This document shows, piece by piece, positions 1-7,139 of a stretch of 64,000 nt of DNA. Below the pieces are notes generated by a model. The model saw only the letters and a list, made by a program, of their open reading frames with translations, searched no databases and was not told the origin of the DNA. The stretch spans positions 62,001 through 126,000 of the forward strand of contig CAZIGK010000003.1 in the NCBI GenBank assembly GCA_964538615.1, given 5' to 3'. The stretch's first letter is position 1. Every line of letters begins with the position of its first letter. The position numbers and the translations under genes were made by a program. The DNA comes from CAZIGK01 sp964538615. GTDB lineage: Bacteria > Pseudomonadota > Alphaproteobacteria > Rickettsiales > RI-342.

Positions 1-303
1 AAGTTTGCGCATGATGAAGAAATTCTGTTCCGTGCGCGTGCCCGTACCCACAAGCTGTTTGCGGCATGGGCGGCGGAGCAACTGGGTTTTGATGCCATGC
101 AAACCGGCCATTATGTACAGGAAATTATTGAATTGGGGATGGCCAACCGGCAGGATTGGACCGTCAATGACAAAGTGTTGCATGATCTGAATAGCAAAGG
201 GCTGGAAATTACCGGCGATACGCTGAATGCACATTACGAAACGGTGCGTGGTGAAGCGATGGATCAGATCATGACAGAGGAAGAAGAGCGCATGTCTGCC
301 TGA
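1..303 (+). CDS. DUF1476 family protein (ATPase zeta-like), 5' truncated
   Basis: The reading frame is open from the first base to the TGA at 301-303, giving 100 residues with the N-terminus outside the window. It starts KFAHDEEILFRARARTHKLF, the conserved start of the alphaproteobacterial DUF1476 family, followed by the helical AAWAAEQLGF segment and an acidic C-terminus. Members characterised in Paracoccus are the zeta subunit that inhibits the F1 ATPase. That role is family knowledge and is not shown here. Only about the first ten residues appear to be missing. The family is essentially alphaproteobacterial and so helps place the organism. Confidence 0.85.
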   Translation, partial: KFAHDEEILFRARARTHKLFAAWAAEQLGFDAMQTGHYVQEIIELGMANRQDWTVNDKVLHDLNSKGLEITGDTLNAHYETVRGEAMDQIMTEEEERMSA

Positions 304-479
304 GTTCTGGCCTCAGGATTAGCATGCCAGAGGGCAGCCGGAACCCCGTCCGGTACAGGTGCCTGAATGCGCTGTTGCCGATGTGTTTACCAGGGCTGAG
401 CGTACCCTATATATAGAATGTATACGGGTCGTCTTCGGCTAGCTATTGATTCCGTATCGCATTGCGGTTAGGGTGGGGC

Positions 480-1277
480 ATGGTTTTTTCTGTGCGACAT
501 ACCCTTGCTGCATCCGCATGGTCGGATGACCCGACTGCAAAGGCAGGGCGGGAGAGAGAGGCGTTTGTGCCACCGCCGGGCGGATATTTCCGGCGCTTCA
601 TGAACGCCACGCTGCATCATTTACAACAGCAAATGCTGGTCTTGCTTCAGCCCTCTGTGCAGCCCGTCACGCAGGAATGCGCATTGCACCACCAGCCCTA
701 TGCCTGCGCTCTGGCACTGCTGGCCATGGCTGGTAAGTTGATGCAGGCAGATGGCGCGATGCAGGATGCAGAGCGTGCAGCACTGCGGGTGTGTTTTTCC
801 CTGACCGTTCTGGAGCAGGAAGGTGTGGAGAGTGTGGATTCCCTATTGCAGGAAGCAGCCGCAGACACAAGCGATGCCGCCCTGTATGCCCGCCAGTTTG
901 CCGCCATGACGTCGGATCAGCCTGCCCTGCGGGAGGATGCTATGCGCCGGTTGTTACAACTGGCGCTGGCCGATGGCCCCTTGGTACGGCAGGAAATGCA
1001 ACTCTTATGTGCCATGGCCGAGGCGATGCATTTGTCGTTTGAACGGTGGGATAGCCTGTGGCAGCAGATATTTCCGGTACCAGAATTGCCGCCGCGCTTC
1101 TATTGGTGGCAGGCGGAACAACGGCGGCAATGGGTGGCGGAAGCAAAGCGTTTGCAGCGTGCGTATCATCCGGATCGTTGGTTGAGTATGAATGCCAATC
1201 CGTACGGTTTGCTTGCCTGCAAGCGGTTGCAGCAGTATGTTGCCGGGGTGAACCAGTTATTGCATGCGCTAAACTGA
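480..1277 (+). CDS. TerB-like plus J-domain protein
   Basis: The protein has 265 residues from the ATG at 480; a TTG at 462 is an alternative start, and the first 40 residues look poorly conserved. Residues about 70-190 are all-helical and begin with an AMAGKLMQADG stretch typical of TerB-like domains. The C-terminus carries the HPD signature of J domains at residues 230-232, in an AYHPDRW context flanked by two helices. Only helix II, the HPD loop and helix III are evident, so the J domain is minimal. The DjlA family combines the same two domains to stimulate DnaK, so a DnaK co-chaperone is the likely role. It has no obvious N-terminal membrane anchor, unlike DjlA. Confidence 0.7.
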   Translation: MVFSVRHTLAASAWSDDPTAKAGREREAFVPPPGGYFRRFMNATLHHLQQQMLVLLQPSVQPVTQECALHHQPYACALALLAMAGKLMQADGAMQDAERAALRVCFSLTVLEQEGVESVDSLLQEAAADTSDAALYARQFAAMTSDQPALREDAMRRLLQLALADGPLVRQEMQLLCAMAEAMHLSFERWDSLWQQIFPVPELPPRFYWWQAEQRRQWVAEAKRLQRAYHPDRWLSMNANPYGLLACKRLQQYVAGVNQLLHALN

Positions 1278-1293
1278 GTTGACCATCTTCGGA

Positions 1294-1313
1294 GCCGTAT
1301 TCCAACATACGGC
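1294..1313 (+). terminator. Hairpin with T-rich tail after the J-domain gene
   Basis: GCCGTAT at 1294-1300 pairs perfectly with ATACGGC at 1307-1313 across a six-base loop. It is followed by a T-rich stretch at about 1322-1334. It begins 16 bases after the upstream stop codon, as expected for an intrinsic terminator, although the T tract is displaced by about eight bases. arsC starts at 1340, so the hairpin could also attenuate readthrough into it. Confidence 0.5.
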
Positions 1314-1339
1314 GTTAGCTGCATTTTTCTTCTGTTCGT

Positions 1340-1702
1340 ATGGCCATGACCCAAACTCTGATATTATACCATAACCCTCGCTGCTCCAAATCCCGTCAGG
1401 CGCTAGAGTTATTGCAGCAACAAGGCTGTGCGCTGGATGTCGTGCGTTATCTGGAAACAGGCTTGACCCTTGAAGCGTTGCGCCATGTGCGCCATGCGCT
1501 GGGTCTGCCGGTGGCTGCATGGATCCGCTGGAAAGAAGAGGCGGCTTGCCTTGTTACGCGTGATGCGCCGGAAGAGACATTGCTTCAGGCCTTGGTTGAG
1601 CACCCCATCCTGCTGGAACGCCCCATTCTGCTGGCGGGAGATAAAGCCGTGATTGGCAGGCCGCCGGAACAGGTGTTGACGTTACTGGCGCGGAAGGAAT
1701 AG
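1340..1702 (+). CDS. arsC: Arsenate reductase, ArsC family (glutaredoxin type)
   Basis: This 120-residue thioredoxin-fold protein has the ArsC start LILYHNPRCSKSRQALELL, with the catalytic cysteine at residue 15. The C-terminal RPILLAGDKAVIGRPPE block is the conserved substrate-side segment. The family reduces arsenate to arsenite using glutathione and glutaredoxin. Close relatives of the YffB/Spx type also exist, but the CxxS-like motif with the RPIL and IGRP blocks favours ArsC. No arsB or arsR is adjacent, so it is not part of an ars operon here. It ends three bases before uup and is probably co-transcribed with it. Confidence 0.85.
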   Translation: MAMTQTLILYHNPRCSKSRQALELLQQQGCALDVVRYLETGLTLEALRHVRHALGLPVAAWIRWKEEAACLVTRDAPEETLLQALVEHPILLERPILLAGDKAVIGRPPEQVLTLLARKE

Positions 1703-1705
1703 GCC

Positions 1706-3589
1706 ATGGCATTACCCTTACTTTCGCTACGACATGTCGCCTATCGCATTGGGGAAAAACAACTGTTTGAAGATGTCACGCTGCATCTGGCGGCGGGAGA
1801 CCGCGTGAGCCTGATCGGGCGCAATGGTGCGGGCAAATCTACCCTCTGCAAGCTGATGCTGGGCGAGTTGACCCCGGATCGTGGTGAAAATTATCGGCAG
1901 CCCGGCTTGTCGCTGGGGTATATGGCACAGGATTTTAAGGATATACCAGAGATTCCGGCCGCAGATTTTGTGATGCAAGGGGTGCGCCTGCGGGAGGGCG
2001 AGTTGCTGGAAACCAAGCGCTATCAGGCCGAAGATGCCTTGCAGCGGTTGGGGGTGGATCCGGCCAGCCCCATGCAGTCGCTTTCCGGTGGAAATATCCG
2101 GCGGGCGGTACTGGCGCGTGCTCTGGTCGCAGAACCGGATGTGCTGTTGCTGGACGAGCCGACCAACCATCTGGATGTCGAGGCCATTCGCTGGCTGGAG
2201 CAGTTTATTAACGGCTACCGGGGAGCCGTGCTTCTCATTAGTCATGACCGCACTTTTCTGGCCAATGTGACCAACCGGATGATGTGGCTGGATCGGGGAA
2301 CCGTGCGCAGCGCGGACAAAGGGTTTGCCTATTACGAGCAATGGGTGGAAGATATTATTGCTGCTGAAGAGGCGGAACTGCAAAAACTGGGCAAAAAACT
2401 GGAAGCAGAAACCCACTGGCTGCATCGCGGGGTAACGGCGCGTCGTAAGCGCAATGTCGGGCGGCTGCACAAACTGAATGCACTGCGGGCGCAACTGCGC
2501 AAACAAACCAGCCATGCCGCGCAAAGTCAGGTGGGTATTCAGGCCATGAACCTGCAAGCCACCCATAGCGGCAAGCAGGTGTTGACCGTGCGGCATTTGC
2601 ACAAAAGCCTGCCGGATGCGAACGGTCAGCCCAAGCTGCTGGTGAAAGATTTTAATACCGCCATTTTGCGTGGAGAACGGGTGGGGATTATTGGCCCTAA
2701 CGGGGTTGGCAAAACCACGTTGCTGCGCATGTTGGTGGGGACAGAGCCGGTGGATAAAGGGGAAATCACCTGGGGAGAAGGTGTTGACATTGCCTGGTTT
2801 GACCAGAAACGGGAAGCCCTGAACCCCAACAAGACCCTCTGGGATACCTTGTGCCCCGGTGGGGGAGACACGGTGTTTTTGGGCGAGCGTAAATTGCATG
2901 TGGTGGCTTATCTGAAACAGTTTTTGTTTGATGATAAACAGGCGCGTTCGCCCGTGGGTACCCTCTCTGGCGGGGAGGCCAACCGGCTATTGCTGGCGAA
3001 AATATTATTACAGCCCTCCAACCTGCTGATTCTGGACGAACCCACGAACGATCTGGATATGGATGCGTTGGAAACCCTGCTGGATATGCTGGATCAATAC
3101 CCCGGCACCATTTTGCTGGTCAGCCATGACCGCGATTTCATTGACCGCCTGACCACCCGCTGCTGGGCGTTTGAAGGGGACGGCGTGGTGGAAGAAATTA
3201 TCGGCGGGTATCAGGATTATGAATTGTGGAAAAAGCGGCAGGTGCCAAAACGCGGTGTTGCCGCTGCCTCTGAGCGCAGTGGCCATGCCACCGCCGATGA
3301 CACGGATAAAACCGCACCACCTGTCAGCAAAGCTCCGACCAAACTTTCGTTCAAACTAAAGCACGAGCTGGAAAACCTGCCCGCTCGCATAGCGGCTTTG
3401 GAAGAGGAAAAAACCACGCTGGAAGGCAAGCTGGCGGATGCTGGCTGGTATCAGCGGGATGCGCTGGGGTTTCAGCAGGCATCCGCCCGTATGGCGGCAC
3501 TGCTGGAAGCATTGCAACAGGCAGAAGAGCGTTGGCTGGAATTGGAGATGATGCAGGAAGCACTTGCCAAGACAGCAGAATCCTCGTAA
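1706..3589 (+). CDS. uup: ABC-F family ATPase, Uup type
   Basis: The protein has 627 residues and two ABC cassettes with no membrane segments. The first Walker A is GRNGAGKST (residues 38-46), with a signature LSGGNIRR and Walker B LLLDEPTNHLD. The second is GPNGVGKTT, with LSGGEANR and LILDEPTNDLD. A charged Lys-rich linker joins the cassettes and a coiled-coil C-terminal domain covers about the last 80 residues, the arrangement of Uup. ABC-F proteins act on ribosomes or on DNA branch intermediates rather than in transport. The ATG at 1706 follows arsC by three bases. Confidence 0.92.
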   Translation: MALPLLSLRHVAYRIGEKQLFEDVTLHLAAGDRVSLIGRNGAGKSTLCKLMLGELTPDRGENYRQPGLSLGYMAQDFKDIPEIPAADFVMQGVRLREGELLETKRYQAEDALQRLGVDPASPMQSLSGGNIRRAVLARALVAEPDVLLLDEPTNHLDVEAIRWLEQFINGYRGAVLLISHDRTFLANVTNRMMWLDRGTVRSADKGFAYYEQWVEDIIAAEEAELQKLGKKLEAETHWLHRGVTARRKRNVGRLHKLNALRAQLRKQTSHAAQSQVGIQAMNLQATHSGKQVLTVRHLHKSLPDANGQPKLLVKDFNTAILRGERVGIIGPNGVGKTTLLRMLVGTEPVDKGEITWGEGVDIAWFDQKREALNPNKTLWDTLCPGGGDTVFLGERKLHVVAYLKQFLFDDKQARSPVGTLSGGEANRLLLAKILLQPSNLLILDEPTNDLDMDALETLLDMLDQYPGTILLVSHDRDFIDRLTTRCWAFEGDGVVEEIIGGYQDYELWKKRQVPKRGVAAASERSGHATADDTDKTAPPVSKAPTKLSFKLKHELENLPARIAALEEEKTTLEGKLADAGWYQRDALGFQQASARMAALLEALQQAEERWLELEMMQEALAKTAESS

Positions 3590-3636
3590 GACGTCTTGTT
3601 TTCTTTTTTGTAACCGATTACGGATTGCGAAACGCG

Positions 3637-4533
3637 ATGCAACCTGCAACCTCCATGCGCTGGTGGGAATATGGCCTCTGTCTGGTCGTGGCCATGCTGT
3701 GGGGTTGTAATTTTGTCGCGGGTAAAGTGGCAATGTGGCACTTTCCTCCCATGTTGCTGACGGCGCTGCGCTTTTTTGCGGTTGCCCTGCTGCTCATTCC
3801 GTTTGTGCCGGTGCCCAAAGGGTATATGCGCACGTTGCTCAAGCTTTCCGTCACTCTGGGCACATTGCATTTTGCGCTGGTGTTTCAGGGTATTTACATG
3901 GGACTGGATATTCCCACCGCTGTTATTACGACCCAGATGGGGGTGCCTTTTTCCTGCGTACTGGGGGCAATAATGCTACAGGACAAGCTGGGGTGGCGGC
4001 GTATTTTTGGTTTGGTGATTGCCTTTCTGGGGATGATGCTGGTGGCGGGCACACCGTCCGTGATGGAGAACTGGCATGCCTTTGTGCTGGTGCTGGCCGG
4101 GGCGTTCTTCTGGGCTCTTTCGAATGTTCAGTTGAAAAAAGTGGGCGCCGTGCCCATTTTATCCATGCTGGGGTGGACATCGTTGATGTGTGCGCCGCAA
4201 CTGCTGGCACTTTCCCTGTTACTGGAGGAAAACCAGTGGCATATTGTGCAAACCGCACCACTGCAACCGGTGCTTGGGCTGTTGTATTCGGTCGTGTTTT
4301 CGACCATTGTTGCCTATGGCATCTGGTATTACTTGTTGTCTCGTCATGCGGTTTCGCACATTGTACCCTTTTCGCTGTTGATTCCATTTTTTGGCATTAC
4401 CTCAGGTGTTTTGCTGTTGAATGAACCTTTGCACGGGCTAGTATTGCTGGGTGGAGTGATTACTGTGGCGGGAGTATCTGTGATTGTGTTGCGGCGTCCA
4501 CGCATGGCGCCTCCCGCGTCAGATAGTGTGTAA
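3637..4533 (+). CDS. EamA/DMT-superfamily transporter
   Basis: Translation from the ATG at 3637 gives 298 residues. An in-frame extension upstream runs back into uup and is not credible. About ten hydrophobic segments fall into two five-helix repeats typical of EamA permeases. The family exports or imports small metabolites, and the substrate cannot be predicted from sequence. It has its own leader of about 47 bases after uup, beginning with a palindromic AAGACGTCTT and a T-rich run that could weakly terminate uup transcripts. The next gene begins 26 bases downstream. Confidence 0.85.
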   Translation: MQPATSMRWWEYGLCLVVAMLWGCNFVAGKVAMWHFPPMLLTALRFFAVALLLIPFVPVPKGYMRTLLKLSVTLGTLHFALVFQGIYMGLDIPTAVITTQMGVPFSCVLGAIMLQDKLGWRRIFGLVIAFLGMMLVAGTPSVMENWHAFVLVLAGAFFWALSNVQLKKVGAVPILSMLGWTSLMCAPQLLALSLLLEENQWHIVQTAPLQPVLGLLYSVVFSTIVAYGIWYYLLSRHAVSHIVPFSLLIPFFGITSGVLLLNEPLHGLVLLGGVITVAGVSVIVLRRPRMAPPASDSV

Positions 4534-4559
4534 ATCGCTGAACAGGCAAGGGAGGGCAT

Positions 4560-5309
4560 ATGCTCCAGCGCGATATTTCATTGGTTTCACCCAACGCGGA
4601 TGCCCGTAGCTTCACCTACCCCATCGATACGCTGGTGTTGCATTATACCGGCATGCAAACGGCGGAAGATGCCATTGCCCGGCTTTGTGACCGCAATGCC
4701 AAGGTGAGTGCCCATTATGTGGTGGACGAGGATGGTTTGATTTTTCAACTGGTGCCGGAAGAAGACCGTGCATGGCACGCCGGAGTCAGCCATTGGCGCG
4801 GACGGGATGGTATCAATGACGCATCCATTGGCGTGGAAATCGTCAACCCCGGCCATGAATTCGGGTATCGTCCCTTCACCGAGATCCAGATGCAGCGGGT
4901 GGTGGAGCTATGCCAGGATATTCTGGAGCATCACGCCATTCCCGCCCGCAACGTGGTGGCGCATTCCGATATAGCGCCGGAACGCAAGGAAGACCCCGGC
5001 GAATATTTTGACTGGCAACGGCTGGCAGATGCGGGCGTTGGTTTGTGGCCGGGTGCATACCAGCCGCATTTACGCCAGCATATTCTGCTTAGCCCGTGGG
5101 ATAGCGGTGAAGAGGTAGAGCATTTGCAGCAACGTCTGCAGGACTATGGCTATGGCATTGACATCACCGGAGAGTACGACCCGTTGACAGCAAAAGTGGT
5201 GGTGGCGTTTCAACGGCATTTTCGCCCGGTGCATCTGGACGAATGCTGGGATGCGGAATGTGACGCCCGGCTGGAAGAGCTGCTGCGGATGGCGGGGGAT
5301 GTGTTTTAG
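4560..5309 (+). CDS. amiD: N-acetylmuramoyl-L-alanine amidase with peptidoglycan-binding domain
   Basis: This 249-residue protein has an Amidase_2 domain (about 20-160). The zinc ligands are visible as H28 (VLHYTGM), H135 (VVAHSDIAPERK) and D145. A PG_binding_1 domain follows at about 180-247 (HLQQRLQDYGYGIDITGEYD). The AmiD/AmpDh arrangement cleaves the amide between MurNAc and the stem peptide. No signal peptide or lipobox is visible, so it may work in the cytoplasm on recycled anhydro-muropeptides, as AmpD does. A strong GGGAGG ribosome site lies just before the ATG. Its last four bases overlap the convergent gene on the other strand. Confidence 0.88.
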   Translation: MLQRDISLVSPNADARSFTYPIDTLVLHYTGMQTAEDAIARLCDRNAKVSAHYVVDEDGLIFQLVPEEDRAWHAGVSHWRGRDGINDASIGVEIVNPGHEFGYRPFTEIQMQRVVELCQDILEHHAIPARNVVAHSDIAPERKEDPGEYFDWQRLADAGVGLWPGAYQPHLRQHILLSPWDSGEEVEHLQQRLQDYGYGIDITGEYDPLTAKVVVAFQRHFRPVHLDECWDAECDARLEELLRMAGDVF

Positions 5310-6355
5310 GCAATGCGCTCGCTATTTTGGGCTTGGCTGGAACTGGCTTCCCGCGCAGTGACGGCAGTGATGTAGTTTTCCAGTGCTTTGCGGGATGCTG
5401 TTGCTTTTTCCGGTATCATATCTCGTGCCGTTCCATCCAGCGCGGATTGAACGGTGATATGCAAGTCAGACAGTTGCTCCTTTGCCAGTGCATCGGATAA
5501 TGTTTTGGCTTTCGCTTCGACTCTCAGGTCATCGCCGGACATAATGGCCGTCTTGTCGTTGAAGACAATGCCACTGGCGCTTCTCAAATGTGTAGCACGG
5601 GGCATTGCATCTCCCCACCGAAACAGATCGGAGAAGCCTTGGCTTATCCTATCCCAAAGAGAAGGGTCTTGCTCATCATTGAGCCGCTGATCATCAGTGA
5701 TGACGTGCCGCGATGTCAGGTGGTTTGCGGCATGAAATTTGTCGTTATTGTTGGGAGAGGCTGCGTTATCCCGGCGTTCCAGCATATGTTCCCTTGCCCA
5801 TTGCTGTCCCTGTAAAGCGGCGGTAGCCCCCGCCGTTCCGCTGAGTAAATAACTGATGGTCTGACCCAGCCAGCCACCACGATAGCTACCATCTTCTTTG
5901 CGTAATCCCCAGTCCACCAGCGTTTTTACGCCACTAAAAAAGACGGTAAACATGGCTAGCCCAGCGCCTGCGCCAGCTGCGGCATCTTGTATGTCGTGCC
6001 GTCTGGTATTCTGCAAGGCCATGCCAATGGGGTAACGCAAACGCTCTACATGTTCTGGGTGATATTCTGGATTTTGTGTCGCGCTTTCGGTCACAATGCC
6101 ATAACGATGCAGTAGGTTCTCGCCAAGGATGAGGCGTGTGGTGTTCTGTTGGTTTTCTGTAAACACGACATCACTGGCGGTCAAAATTTCAATCATTTGT
6201 GGAATCGGCTGCTTCAATCGCTTCGCTTCCTGCTGCACCAGATCCCACAACTCCGGTAGCGCCTCTTTTTTTAATAATCCACTGTCTTTGGCTGTGGTAT
6301 CCAGCCATTCTGAAGACTCAAGCAGTGAGGGTTTATAAGAATGTACGGTCGGCAT
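5306..6355 (-). CDS. Unrecognised 349-residue protein with two glycine-rich hydrophobic segments
   Basis: I do not recognise the family. The start at 6355 is supported by an AAGGAAA ribosome site six bases upstream. The N-terminal 125 residues are charged and helical. Residues about 130-155 and 165-185 are Ala/Gly-rich hydrophobic stretches that could be a membrane hairpin. The rest is polar, with a low-complexity tail ending in Ser and Gln. It lies 66 bases downstream of another unknown gene on the same strand and probably shares its promoter. No secretion signal is seen. A small two-segment hydrophobic core between soluble arms is compatible with a translocated protein, but that is only inference. 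Confidence 0.6.
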   Translation of the reverse strand: MPTVHSYKPSLLESSEWLDTTAKDSGLLKKEALPELWDLVQQEAKRLKQPIPQMIEILTASDVVFTENQQNTTRLILGENLLHRYGIVTESATQNPEYHPEHVERLRYPIGMALQNTRRHDIQDAAAGAGAGLAMFTVFFSGVKTLVDWGLRKEDGSYRGGWLGQTISYLLSGTAGATAALQGQQWAREHMLERRDNAASPNNNDKFHAANHLTSRHVITDDQRLNDEQDPSLWDRISQGFSDLFRWGDAMPRATHLRSASGIVFNDKTAIMSGDDLRVEAKAKTLSDALAKEQLSDLHITVQSALDGTARDMIPEKATASRKALENYITAVTAREASSSQAQNSERIA

Positions 6356-6421
6356 GATATTTCCTTGCGAGATAGAGCGACTATGAGGTCAGGGAAATCC
6401 CCGACCTCATACCCGTTGATA

Positions 6422-6772
6422 TTAGCCACGCCGCCGAGCAATCTGGGCAATCACTTTTTCAACCTTCTCTCGCTCTTCATCGGAAAAGGTTTCGGCTGCC
6501 CCGTTAAGCTTCAGCAGTGCGCCAAGACCACTGACCATCGCGGATACACCTGCCGCAGTGTTGTCTTCGCCATCCTGTTGCTTTTGCCGCGCTTTTCCGA
6601 ACGCAACAAGCGCCGCCAGAATGGCTGTAATGGCAACACCGGATTTGCCGAGGCGCATGGTGGTCAGTACCTCTTCTGCGCTGGGCCGATATCCGTTATA
6701 GTCCCACAGAAACTCCGCCACAGACTCCGCCGAAAAACCGGACAGTACCATCGAGATTCCTGAGCCTAGCAT
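6422..6772 (-). CDS. Unrecognised 116-residue protein
   Basis: I do not recognise this protein. It has two hydrophobic, Gly/Ala-containing segments (SGVAITAILAALVAFGK and AAGVSAMVSGLGALLKL) separated by a charged KARQKQQDGED stretch. It ends in a charged helix, EEREKVEKVIAQIARRRG. It precedes the 349-residue unknown on the same strand, and both have a paired hydrophobic core, so the two may act together. The region upstream of its start at 6772 is rich in inverted repeats and may hold its regulation. The coding call rests on length, composition similar to its neighbour and position. Confidence 0.5.
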   Translation of the reverse strand: MLGSGISMVLSGFSAESVAEFLWDYNGYRPSAEEVLTTMRLGKSGVAITAILAALVAFGKARQKQQDGEDNTAAGVSAMVSGLGALLKLNGAAETFSDEEREKVEKVIAQIARRRG

Positions 6773-7139
6773 GGTCTTTGCTTTCTACCCGCACACGCGG
6801 GATACTACTAACTTGTTGTCAAGCCAATAGAAACACACAGCTTGCGCTGCTCCGACAACCGAAGATAGGTTACAATTCGTAACGTATCGGTTGTTAGGCT
6901 GTATTTCGTGAAAGAAATAAAACCAAGCAACCGATAGTATTAATAAATCAATCTTGCCCCCCCCCCGCAACCAGAAAAAAATGAAGTTTTTGTGACAACT
7001 TGGTCAAAGAGTGTCGTCACGGGTCAACGGTAGGCAATGCTATGATTGTTGCTGTGTATCCCGGCTTTCCGTTACAGTATGCTCTGAAGAGGTGGATTAG
7101 TCACGGTTTTCAGTGACTGGGATGATGGGTGTCCAGCCT
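6773..7139. promoter_or_regulatory. Intergenic region with dyad repeats and a C10 run
   Basis: No convincing gene is present in these 367 bases between treY and the 116-residue gene. A perfect nine-base inverted repeat (TATCGGTTG at 6885-6893 and CAACCGATA at 6928-6936) flanks an AT-rich spacer. A smaller GTTAC/GTAAC dyad lies at 6869-6883. A run of ten C residues occupies 6957-6966. A six-base stem (AGTCAC/GTGACT, 7099-7118) lies just beyond the treY stop and could be a weak terminator. The dyads sit 100-165 bases upstream of the minus-strand start at 6772, a plausible regulator-binding position. Confidence 0.4.

Noticed and set aside
1727..2899. 390-residue minus-strand open frame opposite uup
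   Set aside because: It is a shadow of the ABC-F gene caused by codon bias; it has no recognisable domain and lies fully inside a certain gene.
6785..6970. 61-residue minus-strand ORF in the treY-side gap
   Set aside because: It needs a TTG start inside the C-rich tract, has no ribosome site and runs through the inverted repeats.
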